From: Bacillota bacterium
GTDB lineage: Bacteria; Bacillota; Clostridia; Lachnospirales; Cellulosilyticaceae
Assembly: GCA_023412455.1 (NCBI GenBank)
Contig: JAEYNQ010000260.1
Span: 1 to 50,170, forward strand
DNA length: 50,170 nucleotides
Reading direction: 5' to 3'
Shown here: positions 1-9,124 of the stretch, in pieces
Numbering within the stretch: position 1 is the stretch's first letter
Layout of the letters: every line of letters starts with the position of its first letter
Translations under genes and position numbers: made by a program
The notes under the pieces: generated by a model
Told to the model about the DNA's origin: nothing
The model's database searches: none
Seen by the model: the letters and a program-made list of their open reading frames with translations, nothing else

Positions 1-21
1 ACAGGTAAAGGAGGCAAAAGA

Positions 22-1563
22 ATGAGTGATACAATATTAGAGCTAAAGGATATTGTAAAATCTTTTCCGGGTGTTTTGGCTTTGCAGGGTATTAACTTTA
101 ATTTAAAAAAAGGTGAAATTCATGCAATATGTGGAGAAAATGGAGCGGGTAAATCTACACTAATGAAAGTAGTTTGTGGTGTTCACCAACCTGATCGAGG
201 AACGATAGTCGTTAATGGTAAACAAGAAGTCTTTACAACACCTATGGAGGCCTATAATAAAGGAGTATCCATTATCTTCCAGGAAACAAGTCTTTTTGAA
301 GAGATGACGGTTTTAGATAATTTGTTTTTGAACCATGAAATCATTAAATCCGTGGGTGCCATTAGCATTATTGATTATGAAGCAATGCAGCAAAAAGCAA
401 AGGATATCTTTAAACGCTTAAACACAACGATAGATTTAGATATTAAAATTAAAGAATTAGGCATGGCACAAAAGCAAATGGTTGAAATTGCAAAAGCCTT
501 GACATTTAATGCCAATATCATTATTTTTGATGAACCCACTGCCTCATTGACGGAACGAGAAGTTACAGCATTATTTAAAACGATTAAAGACCTTAAGAAA
601 AATGGATTCGGAATTGTATATATAAGTCATAGACTAGAAGAAATATTCCAGATTTGTGACCGTGTAACGGTTATAAGAGATGGTAGGTATATATCAACAA
701 AAAATGTTTCAGAAACATGCAAGGATAGCTTAGTAGCCGATATGGTAGGGCGAAAAATGGGTGCCTACTATCCTAAAATAGAAAGTAAGATTGGCTCAGA
801 GCTATTCCGTGTTGAAAATTACTATGATGAAGGCTTTGTAAGTGATATTAACTTTTATATTAATAAGGGAGAGATAGTGGGTTTTGCAGGTTTAGCAGGC
901 GCCGGACGTACAGAATTAATGGAGTCTATCTGTGGGTTTAAAGGCAAGGCGCATGGAAAGACTTATTTAGAAAACAAAGAGATTATGATCAAAGACTATA
1001 AAGACTCTATGGCAAATGGAATTGTTTATGTATCTGAAGACCGTGGAAAATATGGTTTGATTGTAGACATGAGTATTAAAGATAATATTACACTTCCACA
1101 GTTACATAATTTTTCTAATGGGTTAGGAATCATTCAATGTGATCTAGAAAAAGAAGTGTGCCAAAAATATATAGGAGATATGGATATAAAGGCACCACAC
1201 ACTGATTTCTTGGTAACTAATTTATCGGGTGGCAATCAACAGAAGGTTTCTTTATCTAAGGCATTAGCCCTTCAACCGCGGTTACTTATTTTAGATGAGC
1301 CAACACGTGGCGTAGATGTGAATGCAAAAGCTGAAATTTATAAGATTATGAGTGAATTAGCAGCTGAAGGACTGACTATTATTTTGATTTCTTCAGAGCT
1401 TCCAGAGCTAATAGGTATGTGTGATCGCATTTATGTCATGAAGGATGGTCATATTGCAGGGATGATGAATGGGGAAGAAGCGACACAGGAAGAAATTCTT
1501 AAAATAGCACTTGAATCCAAACAAGAAAAAGTGGGAGGTAAGAGAGATGAAGCAAAAGGATAA
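22..1563 (+). CDS. Sugar ABC transporter ATP-binding protein (RbsA/MglA type)
   Basis: This is the energy-coupling subunit of a CUT2-type sugar importer, with two fused ABC ATPase domains on the cytoplasmic face. The first domain has Walker A GENGAGKST (residues 38-46) and Walker B IIFDEPTASL. The second has the degenerate Walker A (GLAGAGRTE) normal for this family, the signature LSGGNQQKVSLSKAL and Walker B LILDEPTRGVD. The length of 513 aa is typical. The start ATG follows AAAGGAGG at a good distance. The C-terminus overlaps the next gene, a permease, so the two are translationally coupled. The rhamnose mutarotase downstream suggests L-rhamnose as substrate (an RhaT-like ATPase), but sequence alone cannot separate rhamnose, ribose or autoinducer-2 importers. 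Confident on family, moderate on substrate. Confidence 0.95.
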   Translation: MSDTILELKDIVKSFPGVLALQGINFNLKKGEIHAICGENGAGKSTLMKVVCGVHQPDRGTIVVNGKQEVFTTPMEAYNKGVSIIFQETSLFEEMTVLDNLFLNHEIIKSVGAISIIDYEAMQQKAKDIFKRLNTTIDLDIKIKELGMAQKQMVEIAKALTFNANIIIFDEPTASLTEREVTALFKTIKDLKKNGFGIVYISHRLEEIFQICDRVTVIRDGRYISTKNVSETCKDSLVADMVGRKMGAYYPKIESKIGSELFRVENYYDEGFVSDINFYINKGEIVGFAGLAGAGRTELMESICGFKGKAHGKTYLENKEIMIKDYKDSMANGIVYVSEDRGKYGLIVDMSIKDNITLPQLHNFSNGLGIIQCDLEKEVCQKYIGDMDIKAPHTDFLVTNLSGGNQQKVSLSKALALQPRLLILDEPTRGVDVNAKAEIYKIMSELAAEGLTIILISSELPELIGMCDRIYVMKDGHIAGMMNGEEATQEEILKIALESKQEKVGGKRDEAKG

Positions 1564-2554
1564 AAAATCTTTTCTAACCACAGAATACTATCTTGCCTTA
1601 TTTTTAGTAGCCATTTTAATGATAATGGCGGTATATGCAAAAGATTTTTACTCACTTAATAACATGATGAGTTTACTTAATACCTTTAGTTATATTTTAA
1701 TTTCTGCAATTGGTATGAATATGATTATTATTACATCCAATATTGACGTTTCAACAGGCGCATTAATTTCTGTTGTTTGTACCTTTATTGCTATTATAGG
1801 TAAGCAAGGTGTTCCTTTTATTGGGTTATTATTAGCAGCCATACTTATGGGGATTCTCTTAAGTACATGTAATGGTATTTTTATTACTAAAATGAAAATT
1901 CCTGCTATCGTAGCCACATTGGCTACAACTCAGATTTTTCAAGGGATTTTGCCTTTGATAGTAGAAGGTTCCATTTATGATTTACCACCTAGCTTTACAT
2001 GGTTAGCCTTTGAAGCCAAACTATTTGGCTGTGTACCAGTCAGTGTGCTTATTTGTTTGATTGTAACGGTTATTGCAATTGTCTTTATGAAGTATTCAAG
2101 ATTCTCTAAAAAGATTTATGCGATCGGAAACAATGCGAATGCTGCCCGTCTTGCAGGAATTAATGTCAATAAAACGATTGTTATAACCTATGCTATTGCA
2201 GGGGCATTATTTGGAATATCAGCAGTTATTATTGCTACAGCAGGACAACGTGTTACCAATACAATGGGAGCAGGTCTTGAAATGACTTTAATTGCAGCCG
2301 TTGTTCTAGGAGGAACAAGTACTTCAGGTGGGTCAGGAAGAATTATAGGGACTGTAATAGGCGCCTTTATTCTGGCCATGATTGCACCAGCTATTAACTA
2401 TTTAGGAATTAGTCCAAACTGGGCTGAAGCTGTCAAGGGGACAATTATTATTGCTTCCGTAGTCATAAGTGGGGCGAAATACTTAAAGAAAAAACGTGTT
2501 GTTGATTTCAATCAAGTGACGCCGATTAGTGAGCAAGGAGGAATTAGCCAATGA
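1547..2554 (+). CDS. Sugar ABC transporter permease (RbsC/BPD_transp_2 family), first of two
   Basis: This is an integral membrane permease of about 335 aa with roughly 8-10 hydrophobic segments and the family signature near EMTLIAAVVLGGTSTSGGSG. I place the start at the ATG at 1547, because GGGAGG sits 9-14 bases upstream; a longer reading from the TTG at 1511 would overlap the ATPase gene more and has no ribosome-binding site. The gene overlaps the ATPase gene by 17 bases and ends in an ATGA overlap with the second permease, a classic coupled ABC operon. The two permeases presumably form a heterodimer, as in RhaP/RhaQ or LsrC/LsrD systems. Confidence 0.93.
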   Translation: MKQKDKKSFLTTEYYLALFLVAILMIMAVYAKDFYSLNNMMSLLNTFSYILISAIGMNMIIITSNIDVSTGALISVVCTFIAIIGKQGVPFIGLLLAAILMGILLSTCNGIFITKMKIPAIVATLATTQIFQGILPLIVEGSIYDLPPSFTWLAFEAKLFGCVPVSVLICLIVTVIAIVFMKYSRFSKKIYAIGNNANAARLAGINVNKTIVITYAIAGALFGISAVIIATAGQRVTNTMGAGLEMTLIAAVVLGGTSTSGGSGRIIGTVIGAFILAMIAPAINYLGISPNWAEAVKGTIIIASVVISGAKYLKKKRVVDFNQVTPISEQGGISQ

Positions 2555-3528
2555 GACAGATTAACAAGGTTTTAAAATTCTCCTTTAATAAGGCATTACT
2601 TTTAATATGGGTTTTCATTTTTATTGCAATAGGGATGAAAGCACCTAATTTCTTAAAGAGTTCTTACGTCATTGATGTTATGATAAGAAATATTATTGAA
2701 ATAGGAATGGTAGCCTTACCTATGACGCTGATTATCATAACAGGTGGGATAGACTTATCAGTAGGAAATACCATGATACTGTCAGCTATGTTGGGTGGTA
2801 TAGCCTATACAAAGTGGGGTGGACTCATTGCTATCTTAGTGACTCTTTTGACAGGTGTGCTTTGTGGATGGCTGAATGGTGTCATTATTACAAAAGTGAA
2901 GGTTTCGCCTATGGTAACGACACTAGCGACAATGTATCTATTCTTAGGGTTAGCACGGGGTTTATCTAAGGGAGAAAGTGTTTATTCTTATCCATTTTCT
3001 GAATACCTTGGAAATACTAAAATGATAGGGTTACCTATACAGATTTGGCTATATATTCTACTTGCTGTAATATTTGTGATTTTACTAAGCTATACAACGT
3101 TTGGAAGAAGGCTTTATAGTATAGGTTTAAATCAACATGCCACTAGGTATGCAGGAGTACATACAGATAGAATAGTTATTATTCTTTATATACTTTGTGG
3201 TGTGATTTGTGCATTAGCTGCTTTTATTTTTCTAGGACGGTTTACAAGTGTAAAATATGATGCTGGTACCAGTTTTAACTTAAAAGTTATTACCGTTGTT
3301 GTATTAGGAGGAACGAGTATCTTAGGTGGAGTTGGTGATATCAAAGGGACTATTCTTGCCACTTTAATTATTGCCACGTTAAACAGCGGGTTAACGATAC
3401 TTAATATTCCGGTTGATGTTCAGACGATTGTTCAAGGTATTGTTTTGATTATTGCACTTATTGCATGTGCAGTTGTCAATATACGCTCCAAAAAGAAATC
3501 AATTGTAAAAGTAAAAATGGAGTCTTAA
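2551..3528 (+). CDS. Sugar ABC transporter permease (RbsC family), second of two
   Basis: The 325 aa protein is a polytopic membrane permease of the same family as its upstream neighbour. It has the conserved cytoplasmic loop signature LKVITVVVLGGTSILGGVGD and the motif GGIDLSVG near the N-terminus. The ATG overlaps the previous stop codon (ATGA) and an AGGAGG stands upstream. Paired divergent permeases are characteristic of rhamnose and autoinducer-2 importers rather than ribose importers, which use one permease twice. The lipoprotein gene follows after 34 bases. Confidence 0.93.
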   Translation: MRQINKVLKFSFNKALLLIWVFIFIAIGMKAPNFLKSSYVIDVMIRNIIEIGMVALPMTLIIITGGIDLSVGNTMILSAMLGGIAYTKWGGLIAILVTLLTGVLCGWLNGVIITKVKVSPMVTTLATMYLFLGLARGLSKGESVYSYPFSEYLGNTKMIGLPIQIWLYILLAVIFVILLSYTTFGRRLYSIGLNQHATRYAGVHTDRIVIILYILCGVICALAAFIFLGRFTSVKYDAGTSFNLKVITVVVLGGTSILGGVGDIKGTILATLIIATLNSGLTILNIPVDVQTIVQGIVLIIALIACAVVNIRSKKKSIVKVKMES

Positions 3529-3562
3529 AAAACCAAACTAAAAAAGAGAAGGGGTAAGGAAT

Positions 3563-4675
3563 ATGAAAAAATTTGGAAAAAAAGTATTAATGGGAACACT
3601 AGCCACAGTATTACTAGCAACTAGTTTAGTAGGATGTGGTGGCGCAAAATCAGAAACATCACAAGGAGCTACAAGTACAGAGCAAGGTAAAACAGACAAA
3701 AAAGTAGTCGTTGCAATGCTTCCAAAGTTCAAAGGAGAAAACTACTTTGACGCATGTAAAGTAGGGGCACAAGAAGCAGCAGATGAATTAGGGATTACTC
3801 TTTTATACGATGGGCCTTCACAAGATCAGGCTACTAATCAAAAACAAGTAGATATTCTCGAAGGATGGATTGCCCAAGGTGTAAGTGTTATTGTTGCATC
3901 ACCTAATGATCCTACAGCTATTGCACCTACTCTTAAAAAAGCACAAGATGCAGGGATTAAAGTTGTAACATTTGATGCAGATGCAAAAGAAGATGCAAGA
4001 GATATCTTTGTTAACCAAATTACACCAGCTAGTGCAGCAAAAGGTTTATTAGATGGTGTAGCTGGGTCATTAAAAGCTATGGGCTATACAGCAGATAAAA
4101 AAGCAAATATTGCATTAGTCTCTAGCTCTGGAACAGATGCAAACCAAAAGGCATGGGAAGCAGCAATTGATGAGTTATTAGCCACAGACGCATACAACTT
4201 TATGCAAATTAAAAATAAAGAAACAGATGTTTATTACCCAGGTACAGATGAAACAAAAGTAAATAGTGAATGTGCCACCTTAATTGGTAGAATGGGAGAA
4301 GGCGAAGATAAAATTCAAGGAGCTATCGGTTTATCTTCTATGGCAACTCCAGCTTTAGGTGCTCAGTACCAACAAGCAGCCAGCAAACCAGATGCAACAA
4401 AAGTTGCCATGACGGGATTAGCAACACCTAATGCTTTAAAAACTTACATCAAAGATAGTAATAACCCATTAAATACAGGAGTACTATGGAATTGTATGGA
4501 TCTTGGCTATTTAGCAGTACAGACGGCTTATCAAATGGTAACAGGAGAAGTGACCTCTACTTCTACATCTATTAATGCGGGTCGACTTAATGAAAAAGCA
4601 ATTAACAACAGCCAATGTATATTAGGAGATGCTCTTATTTTTGATGTATCTAATGTAGATGAATTTAATTACTAA
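3563..4675 (+). CDS. Sugar-binding lipoprotein of the ABC importer (RhaS/LsrB type)
   Basis: This is the extracellular solute receptor of the importer, 370 aa, periplasmic-binding-protein-like domain family 4. The signal peptide ends in the lipobox LVGC with Cys25 as the lipidation site, followed by a Ser/Thr/Gln-rich tether. The mature part starts KKVVVAMLPKFKGENYF and includes IVASPNDPTA, both typical of RhaS/LsrB-like receptors. It closes the importer operon and is followed by a clear terminator. The nearby mutarotase favours L-rhamnose, but autoinducer-2 or another pentose/deoxyhexose cannot be excluded. Confidence 0.92.
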   Translation: MKKFGKKVLMGTLATVLLATSLVGCGGAKSETSQGATSTEQGKTDKKVVVAMLPKFKGENYFDACKVGAQEAADELGITLLYDGPSQDQATNQKQVDILEGWIAQGVSVIVASPNDPTAIAPTLKKAQDAGIKVVTFDADAKEDARDIFVNQITPASAAKGLLDGVAGSLKAMGYTADKKANIALVSSSGTDANQKAWEAAIDELLATDAYNFMQIKNKETDVYYPGTDETKVNSECATLIGRMGEGEDKIQGAIGLSSMATPALGAQYQQAASKPDATKVAMTGLATPNALKTYIKDSNNPLNTGVLWNCMDLGYLAVQTAYQMVTGEVTSTSTSINAGRLNEKAINNSQCILGDALIFDVSNVDEFNY

Positions 4676-4714
4676 AAATTATTAATTAATAGAATGAGAT
4701 GAATTATTTATAAA

Positions 4715-4748
4715 GAAAAGATGCTATACTGAGTATAGTGTCTTTTTT
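4715..4748 (+). terminator. Intrinsic terminator after the importer operon
   Basis: Imperfect hairpin with arms around GATGCTATACT and AGTATAGTGTC (two G-U pairs in RNA), closed by an A-run on the 5' side and TTTTTT on the 3' side. It separates the importer genes from the sensor kinase gene. Confidence 0.75.
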
Positions 4749-4799
4749 GTATCATTTTTATACAAAATTCGACTTCAAAGGGAGAAGGAGGGAATAAAA

Positions 4800-6551
4800 A
4801 TTAGGATTCGAACAAAGCTTTCAATAACCTATATAGGAATGATAATCGTCTTAATCCTTATGGTAATAACCCTATTTGTTTATTCTGCCAGAAGCAATAT
4901 TTATAAGGATGCAGTGAGTAACTTAATGCAGATGACAGATAGTACCATGAAACAAATTGATCAATCTTTATTGAGCATGGACCAAACCACGTTAGATGTT
5001 TTAACTAAACCAGGATTTCATAAGGCATGGAAGGATTTTTGTCAAAATCCAACACCTGAGAATAGAAAAGTAATTGAATATATGGTAATAGATGCTTATA
5101 AAAATAAATCAGATATTCGTCGGGTGTGTCTTTATAATAGAGAGGGTATTTTTTATGGGACAGGCAATAATGAAGTCAGTAAAGAAAAGGTTATAGAATA
5201 CTATAAAAAGATAGCCACTTACCATCGAGATATTAAAGGAAATGGGAAAGTCTTTCTTTCCCCTCGTCTTGATTTTTGGGAACCCTTAACTAAAGTCAAT
5301 GTAATAACTGAAATTAAACCCATAAAAGATAATAAAAATCAAACCATAGGTTATATTGAGGTGCAACAAAATGTAGCTTATATCCAAGGGATAATGAATT
5401 TAACGTGGGATAATAAAACCTTAAATAATATATTATTTGGAGGGGTAGATCATGGCGTTTTCTTTTATAATTTAGAGGATGCCTATTCTGTTGAAGATTT
5501 TAAAGCCTATAGTAAAGAGATTAGTCGTGTAAGGGAAACAAAACAAGATATTATTTTCACATCCAATTCCAATAGATTTGATTATAGACTAACAGCTTTC
5601 ATTTCTAAAGATGAACTCTATAACAGCTTAAAGGCAAATATTTTATCGATGCTTGCTATTGCTTTGGGTATTAGTGTGATTAGCGTACTATTTATTTGGA
5701 TGATGAGTATCAAAATTACTAAACCGGTTAATGATCTGGTTACACATATGAAAGAATTAAATTTAGACCATTTAACACCCTTTAATGTGAAAAAGCACTT
5801 TGACTGGGAAACTCAAGTACTAGCAACGGCTTATAATGATATGACAAAGCGCTTAAGGGAGGTTATTATCACCCAGCAAAAGATGAATGCTATCCAATCG
5901 CGTACACTTTTTAGTGTTTTGCAATATGAAATGAGTCCACATTTTTTATACAATACATTAGGGAGTATTGCTAATATGTGTGAGGCAGAAGAAAATGAAA
6001 AAGCAGCAGATGCATGCTATAGCCTAACAGAAATATTAAGGTATGCCTCTAATTATGCCACCGTAGAAGTGACCTTGAAAGAGGAAATTGAGCATTTAAA
6101 TGCGTATCTTCGCATTATGAAAAATCGGTATAAAGAGCGTCTGGAGTTTGAAATATATCTAGATGATGAGTTGCAATACATGCTATTACCTAAGCTTACG
6201 TTGCAACCTATTGTTGAGAATGCTATAAAATATAGTTTGATGGAAGTGGATACTGTACAAATTAGAATTTTCATTGTGGTATTCGGAGAATGGTGCATGA
6301 TTGAAATAAAAGATAATGGGTGTGGGATTAGCGATGAGGCCATTGAGGAACTCAATAAGCGCATACAAGATTTTAAAACCAATAGTGGAGCACAATATAT
6401 TTTAGACAATGTACAAATGGGGGGAATGGGACTAGGTGGTACCCTTATTCGTTTACAACTCTTTTTCGGAGATGATTTTTCCTATGACTTATGCTGTATG
6501 AACGACGAGGGAGGAACAAGTATTACTCTAAAAATACCAATAGAAAAGTAG
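4800..6551 (+). CDS. Membrane sensor histidine kinase (LytS/YesM family), probable AUU start
   Basis: Sensor of a two-component system that most likely controls the adjacent sugar importer. Numbered from the first ATG (4839, 570 aa): N-terminal membrane helix, extracytoplasmic sensor region to about 265, second helix 269-289, HAMP-like linker, phosphoacceptor His368 in EMSPHFLYNTL, N-box with Asn461 (LQPIVENAIKY), G1 box IKDNGCGI and a G2-like GGMGLGG near the end. The ATG at 4839 has no ribosome-binding site and cuts into the membrane helix. The same frame extends upstream to an ATT at 4800 with GGAGGG seven bases before it, which gives MRIRTKLSITYIG and a normal N-terminus of 583 aa. I therefore chose ATT. 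The response regulator follows at once. Confidence 0.88.
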   Translation: MRIRTKLSITYIGMIIVLILMVITLFVYSARSNIYKDAVSNLMQMTDSTMKQIDQSLLSMDQTTLDVLTKPGFHKAWKDFCQNPTPENRKVIEYMVIDAYKNKSDIRRVCLYNREGIFYGTGNNEVSKEKVIEYYKKIATYHRDIKGNGKVFLSPRLDFWEPLTKVNVITEIKPIKDNKNQTIGYIEVQQNVAYIQGIMNLTWDNKTLNNILFGGVDHGVFFYNLEDAYSVEDFKAYSKEISRVRETKQDIIFTSNSNRFDYRLTAFISKDELYNSLKANILSMLAIALGISVISVLFIWMMSIKITKPVNDLVTHMKELNLDHLTPFNVKKHFDWETQVLATAYNDMTKRLREVIITQQKMNAIQSRTLFSVLQYEMSPHFLYNTLGSIANMCEAEENEKAADACYSLTEILRYASNYATVEVTLKEEIEHLNAYLRIMKNRYKERLEFEIYLDDELQYMLLPKLTLQPIVENAIKYSLMEVDTVQIRIFIVVFGEWCMIEIKDNGCGISDEAIEELNKRIQDFKTNSGAQYILDNVQMGGMGLGGTLIRLQLFFGDDFSYDLCCMNDEGGTSITLKIPIEK

Positions 6552-6559
6552 GTGATAGT

Positions 6560-7312
6560 ATGTATAGTGTGATGTTAGTGGATGATGAACCAGCCATTAT
6601 TGATGGAATTAAACGGACTATAACACGTAAATTATCAGATATTGAAGTGGTAGCAGAGGCTTATTCCGTTGATAAAGCCATTAAGGAGTACAATAAGTAT
6701 AAGCCAGACATAATACTTACAGATATGAAGATGCCAGAAAAAAGTGGTATTGAATTAATTAAATATATCGCTGAGCTAGAGGAGAGCTCTACCATTTGCG
6801 TTGCTGTAAGTGGTTATACAGATTTTGAGTATGTCCATGATGCCTTTAAGTATGGGGCATACGATTATTTATTAAAGCCAGTGGAACCGGATAAAATGAA
6901 GGAACTATTTACAAGAATTCATGACTCACTAATAAAAATGCATGAAAATGGTGACCACTTAAACCTACCTCCTAAAAAAATAAGGGGTGATAAGATGGTT
7001 CATCTTATCGATCAACATATTCGCAAAAATTTAGGTAAGGACAATAGTATCGTTCAAGTATGCAATTATTTTATGATTAGCCAGCCCTATTTAAGTCGCA
7101 TCTTTAAACAGTATAAAAATTGTACATATAACGAATATTTAATTCACTTAAAGATTGAAAAAGCAAAGGAGCTTTTGCAAACTGGGGGGCACCTCATAGG
7201 AGAAGTGGCAGATGCATTAGGATTTTCAGACCAATTTTACTTTAGCAAGGTATTTAAAAACACAGTAGGTTGTACGCCTAGGGAATATGTGAAGCAGCAT
7301 ATGCAAGGATAA
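6560..7312 (+). CDS. Response regulator, REC plus AraC-type HTH (YesN family)
   Basis: Cytoplasmic partner of the preceding kinase, 250 aa. The receiver domain has the acidic pair in VDDE (Asp8, Asp9), phosphoacceptor Asp55 (ILTDMKMP) and the conserved Lys in LLKPVEP. The C-terminal about 100 residues form two AraC-type helix-turn-helix units, ending with the signature GFSDQFYFSKVFKNTVGCTPREY. I start at the ATG at 6560, since AGGTGA precedes it and the protein then begins right at the receiver fold; a longer reading from 6491 runs inside the kinase gene. Kinase and regulator of this type next to a CUT2 importer normally induce it on sensing the sugar. Confidence 0.94.
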   Translation: MYSVMLVDDEPAIIDGIKRTITRKLSDIEVVAEAYSVDKAIKEYNKYKPDIILTDMKMPEKSGIELIKYIAELEESSTICVAVSGYTDFEYVHDAFKYGAYDYLLKPVEPDKMKELFTRIHDSLIKMHENGDHLNLPPKKIRGDKMVHLIDQHIRKNLGKDNSIVQVCNYFMISQPYLSRIFKQYKNCTYNEYLIHLKIEKAKELLQTGGHLIGEVADALGFSDQFYFSKVFKNTVGCTPREYVKQHMQG

Positions 7313-7354
7313 CGAATAGTTTTGTATATTATAGAAAGTGTTTTGATTATTACA

Positions 7355-7383
7355 TGTTGTAGGACACTAGAACTCGATATAAT
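7355..7383 (+). promoter_or_regulatory. Possible promoter before the URO-D-like/rhaM pair
   Basis: A consensus -10 TATAAT lies at 7378-7383; the best -35 candidates (TGTTGT at 7355 or TTGTAG at 7357) are weak or badly spaced. Its place in the 124-base gap between the regulator and the catabolic genes fits a promoter activated by the AraC-type regulator. Confidence 0.35.
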
Positions 7384-7436
7384 AAAGCTAAGTAAAAAAG
7401 AATAGATAGTTATGATCTATATAAGGAGGGCATAGT

Positions 7437-8627
7437 GTGATTACACCCAGAGAAAGAGAAAGACAAACCTTAAATTTTAAAAAACCAGAAGGAAGAGGGA
7501 CTGTTGCAGAAACCTTCTATCCTTGGGTACTTACTACACATCGCTTTAAACAAGAGGGTATGCCCGCAGATATTGCAGATGGGGCAAAGGATATAACAAA
7601 TGATATCGTGGGTAACAAGTCTAATCAAGGTGAAAAATACTTAATTGGTAATTGGGGAGAAGGAGTTATGAAGTATGAGGAGTACTTAGGCTTCGATCCA
7701 GTAAGGCGTATTCACTTTGTGCTACCTTTTAGACGCTTTGAAGAGAAAATAATGGAGCAAACGCCTGATTATACGATTAAACAGGATGTTTTTGGAAGAC
7801 AGGTGATTAAAAAGGCCGACTCACAATTGGAGTTAGAATATAAACCTGTCATTAGTACTCAAGAAGATTGGGATAAAATAAAAGAGCATGCACTTAAAGA
7901 GTTAGAAATTTATTATACAGATGAAAAAATTAAAGAAGCGTATAGTCATCTTGTAGAGGCACATGATCGAGGAGACTACTCGATTCGCCTTAACATAGAA
8001 GGATTTTTCTGGGTACCACGAGAGCTAATGGGTATAGAAGAGCATATGTATAATTTCTATGATGAACCAGAATTAATGAAAGATATCAATGACTTTACCT
8101 ACGAAATTTATTCCACCTATCTCCTTAAGGTCATTGACTTAGTACAACCTGATGTGCTTTATATTATGGAGGATATGAGTGGTAAGAATGGACCTATGGT
8201 GTCTCCACAAATCTTTGAGGAGTTTGTACTTGCGTATTATAAAAAGCTTATTCCTTTATTTAAAGCCCATGGAGTAGATAATGTTTTTGTAGATACTGAC
8301 GGTTGCTTTGAAATTATGATTCCTTATTTTATGGAAGCCGGTGTAGACGGTTTCTTACCTATGGACGTTAATGCTGGTATGGACATTGTAAAAGTAAGGC
8401 AAATGTTCCCTAAGCTAAAATTAATTGGAAGCTTTAATAAGCTAGAAATAGCCAAAGGAAAAGAGGCCATTGATAAAGAATTTGAACGCTTATTACCTGT
8501 TATTAGACAAGGTGGCTTTTTACCAGGCTCAGATCACCAAGTTACACCATCTACTTCATTAGAAGATTACACATACTACATACAAAAACTACGGGAAATA
8601 ATGGAACAATGTGGCGCAGACCTATAA
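7437..8627 (+). CDS. Uroporphyrinogen decarboxylase-fold protein (URO-D superfamily)
   Basis: A soluble 396 aa protein of the URO-D/MtaA-like superfamily. The recognisable part is the C-terminal half: DVLYIMEDMSGKNGPMVSP, then VFVDTDGC, then GSFNKLEIAKG and GGFLPGSDHQVTPSTS, which match the substrate-pocket loops of the family. It is not a haem enzyme by context: it sits between a sugar regulator and rhamnose mutarotase, and such divergent URO-D members are frequent in sugar and methyl-transfer loci, where their reaction is mostly unknown. The start is GTG, chosen because AAGGAGG is placed correctly upstream. The true reaction is unknown. Confidence 0.85.
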   Translation: MITPRERERQTLNFKKPEGRGTVAETFYPWVLTTHRFKQEGMPADIADGAKDITNDIVGNKSNQGEKYLIGNWGEGVMKYEEYLGFDPVRRIHFVLPFRRFEEKIMEQTPDYTIKQDVFGRQVIKKADSQLELEYKPVISTQEDWDKIKEHALKELEIYYTDEKIKEAYSHLVEAHDRGDYSIRLNIEGFFWVPRELMGIEEHMYNFYDEPELMKDINDFTYEIYSTYLLKVIDLVQPDVLYIMEDMSGKNGPMVSPQIFEEFVLAYYKKLIPLFKAHGVDNVFVDTDGCFEIMIPYFMEAGVDGFLPMDVNAGMDIVKVRQMFPKLKLIGSFNKLEIAKGKEAIDKEFERLLPVIRQGGFLPGSDHQVTPSTSLEDYTYYIQKLREIMEQCGADL

Positions 8628-8645
8628 GGAAAGGGGATACAGATA

Positions 8646-8957
8646 ATGATTAAAACCTTTAAGATGAAAATTCATCCTGGCATGGAAGCGGAATATGAGA
8701 AGAGACATAATGAATTATGGCCTGAAATGGTTGATATGATTCATGAACATGGGGGTAAAAATTATACAATTGCACTCGATCCAGAAACCTTAGTGCTCTA
8801 TGGTTATATTGAAATCGAAGATGAGGAAAAGTGGAGTCAAGGAGCGGATACCGCTATTAATCGCAAGTGGTGGGACTTCATGGCTGACATTATGGAGGTT
8901 AATGCAGATAATAGCCCTGTTTGTTGGGACCTAAAGGTTTTATTCCATTTAGACTAG
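8646..8957 (+). CDS. rhaM: L-rhamnose mutarotase
   Basis: Interconverts the alpha and beta anomers of L-rhamnose in the cytoplasm before isomerisation. At 103 aa it has the family's usual length. The expected active-site features are present: His21 in the stretch KRHNELWPEM and the WW pair in RKWWDFMADIM, ending VCWDLKVLFHLD. It lies 18 bases after the URO-D-like gene with AAGGGG before its ATG. It is the best evidence in the window that the upstream importer and two-component system handle L-rhamnose. No rhamnose isomerase, kinase or aldolase gene is visible here. Confidence 0.93.
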   Translation: MIKTFKMKIHPGMEAEYEKRHNELWPEMVDMIHEHGGKNYTIALDPETLVLYGYIEIEDEEKWSQGADTAINRKWWDFMADIMEVNADNSPVCWDLKVLFHLD

Positions 8958-8960
8958 TAC

Positions 8961-8994
8961 CAGTAGAGCACTTAAAAAGGGCTACTGTCATTTT
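8961..8994 (+). terminator. Probable intrinsic terminator after rhaM
   Basis: Short hairpin CAGTAG ... CTACTG followed by TCATTTT, 3 bases after the rhaM stop. The stem is short and the U-run is interrupted, so it may be weak. Confidence 0.5.
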
Positions 8995-9037
8995 AATCGT
9001 TTTAGAAATAGGATGTTGCATAGATAGAATAAAGAAA

Positions 9038-9075
9038 GCAGCTAAGAAAGATTTTTAAAAAATCTTCTTAACTGC
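9038..9075. terminator. Inverted repeat between convergent genes, likely bidirectional terminator
   Basis: Arms GCAGCTAAGAAAGATTTTT and AAAAAATCTTCTTAACTGC pair almost fully with hardly any loop. It sits between rhaM (plus) and the minus-strand cyclotransferase-like gene, where a shared terminator is expected. A small GGGGG-ATTA-CCCCC hairpin follows at 9087-9101. Confidence 0.5.
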
Positions 9076-9124
9076 GTACAAATCATAGGGGGATTACCCC
9101 CAACTATTGACTAAATAGGTGAGG

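Noticed and set aside
1511..1546. TTG start for the first permease
   Set aside because: No ribosome-binding site in front of it; the ATG at 1547 has a good GGGAGG.
9087..9101. Small GGGGG-ATTA-CCCCC hairpin as a regulatory element
   Set aside because: Too short to distinguish from chance and placed between convergent gene ends, where a terminator remnant is enough.
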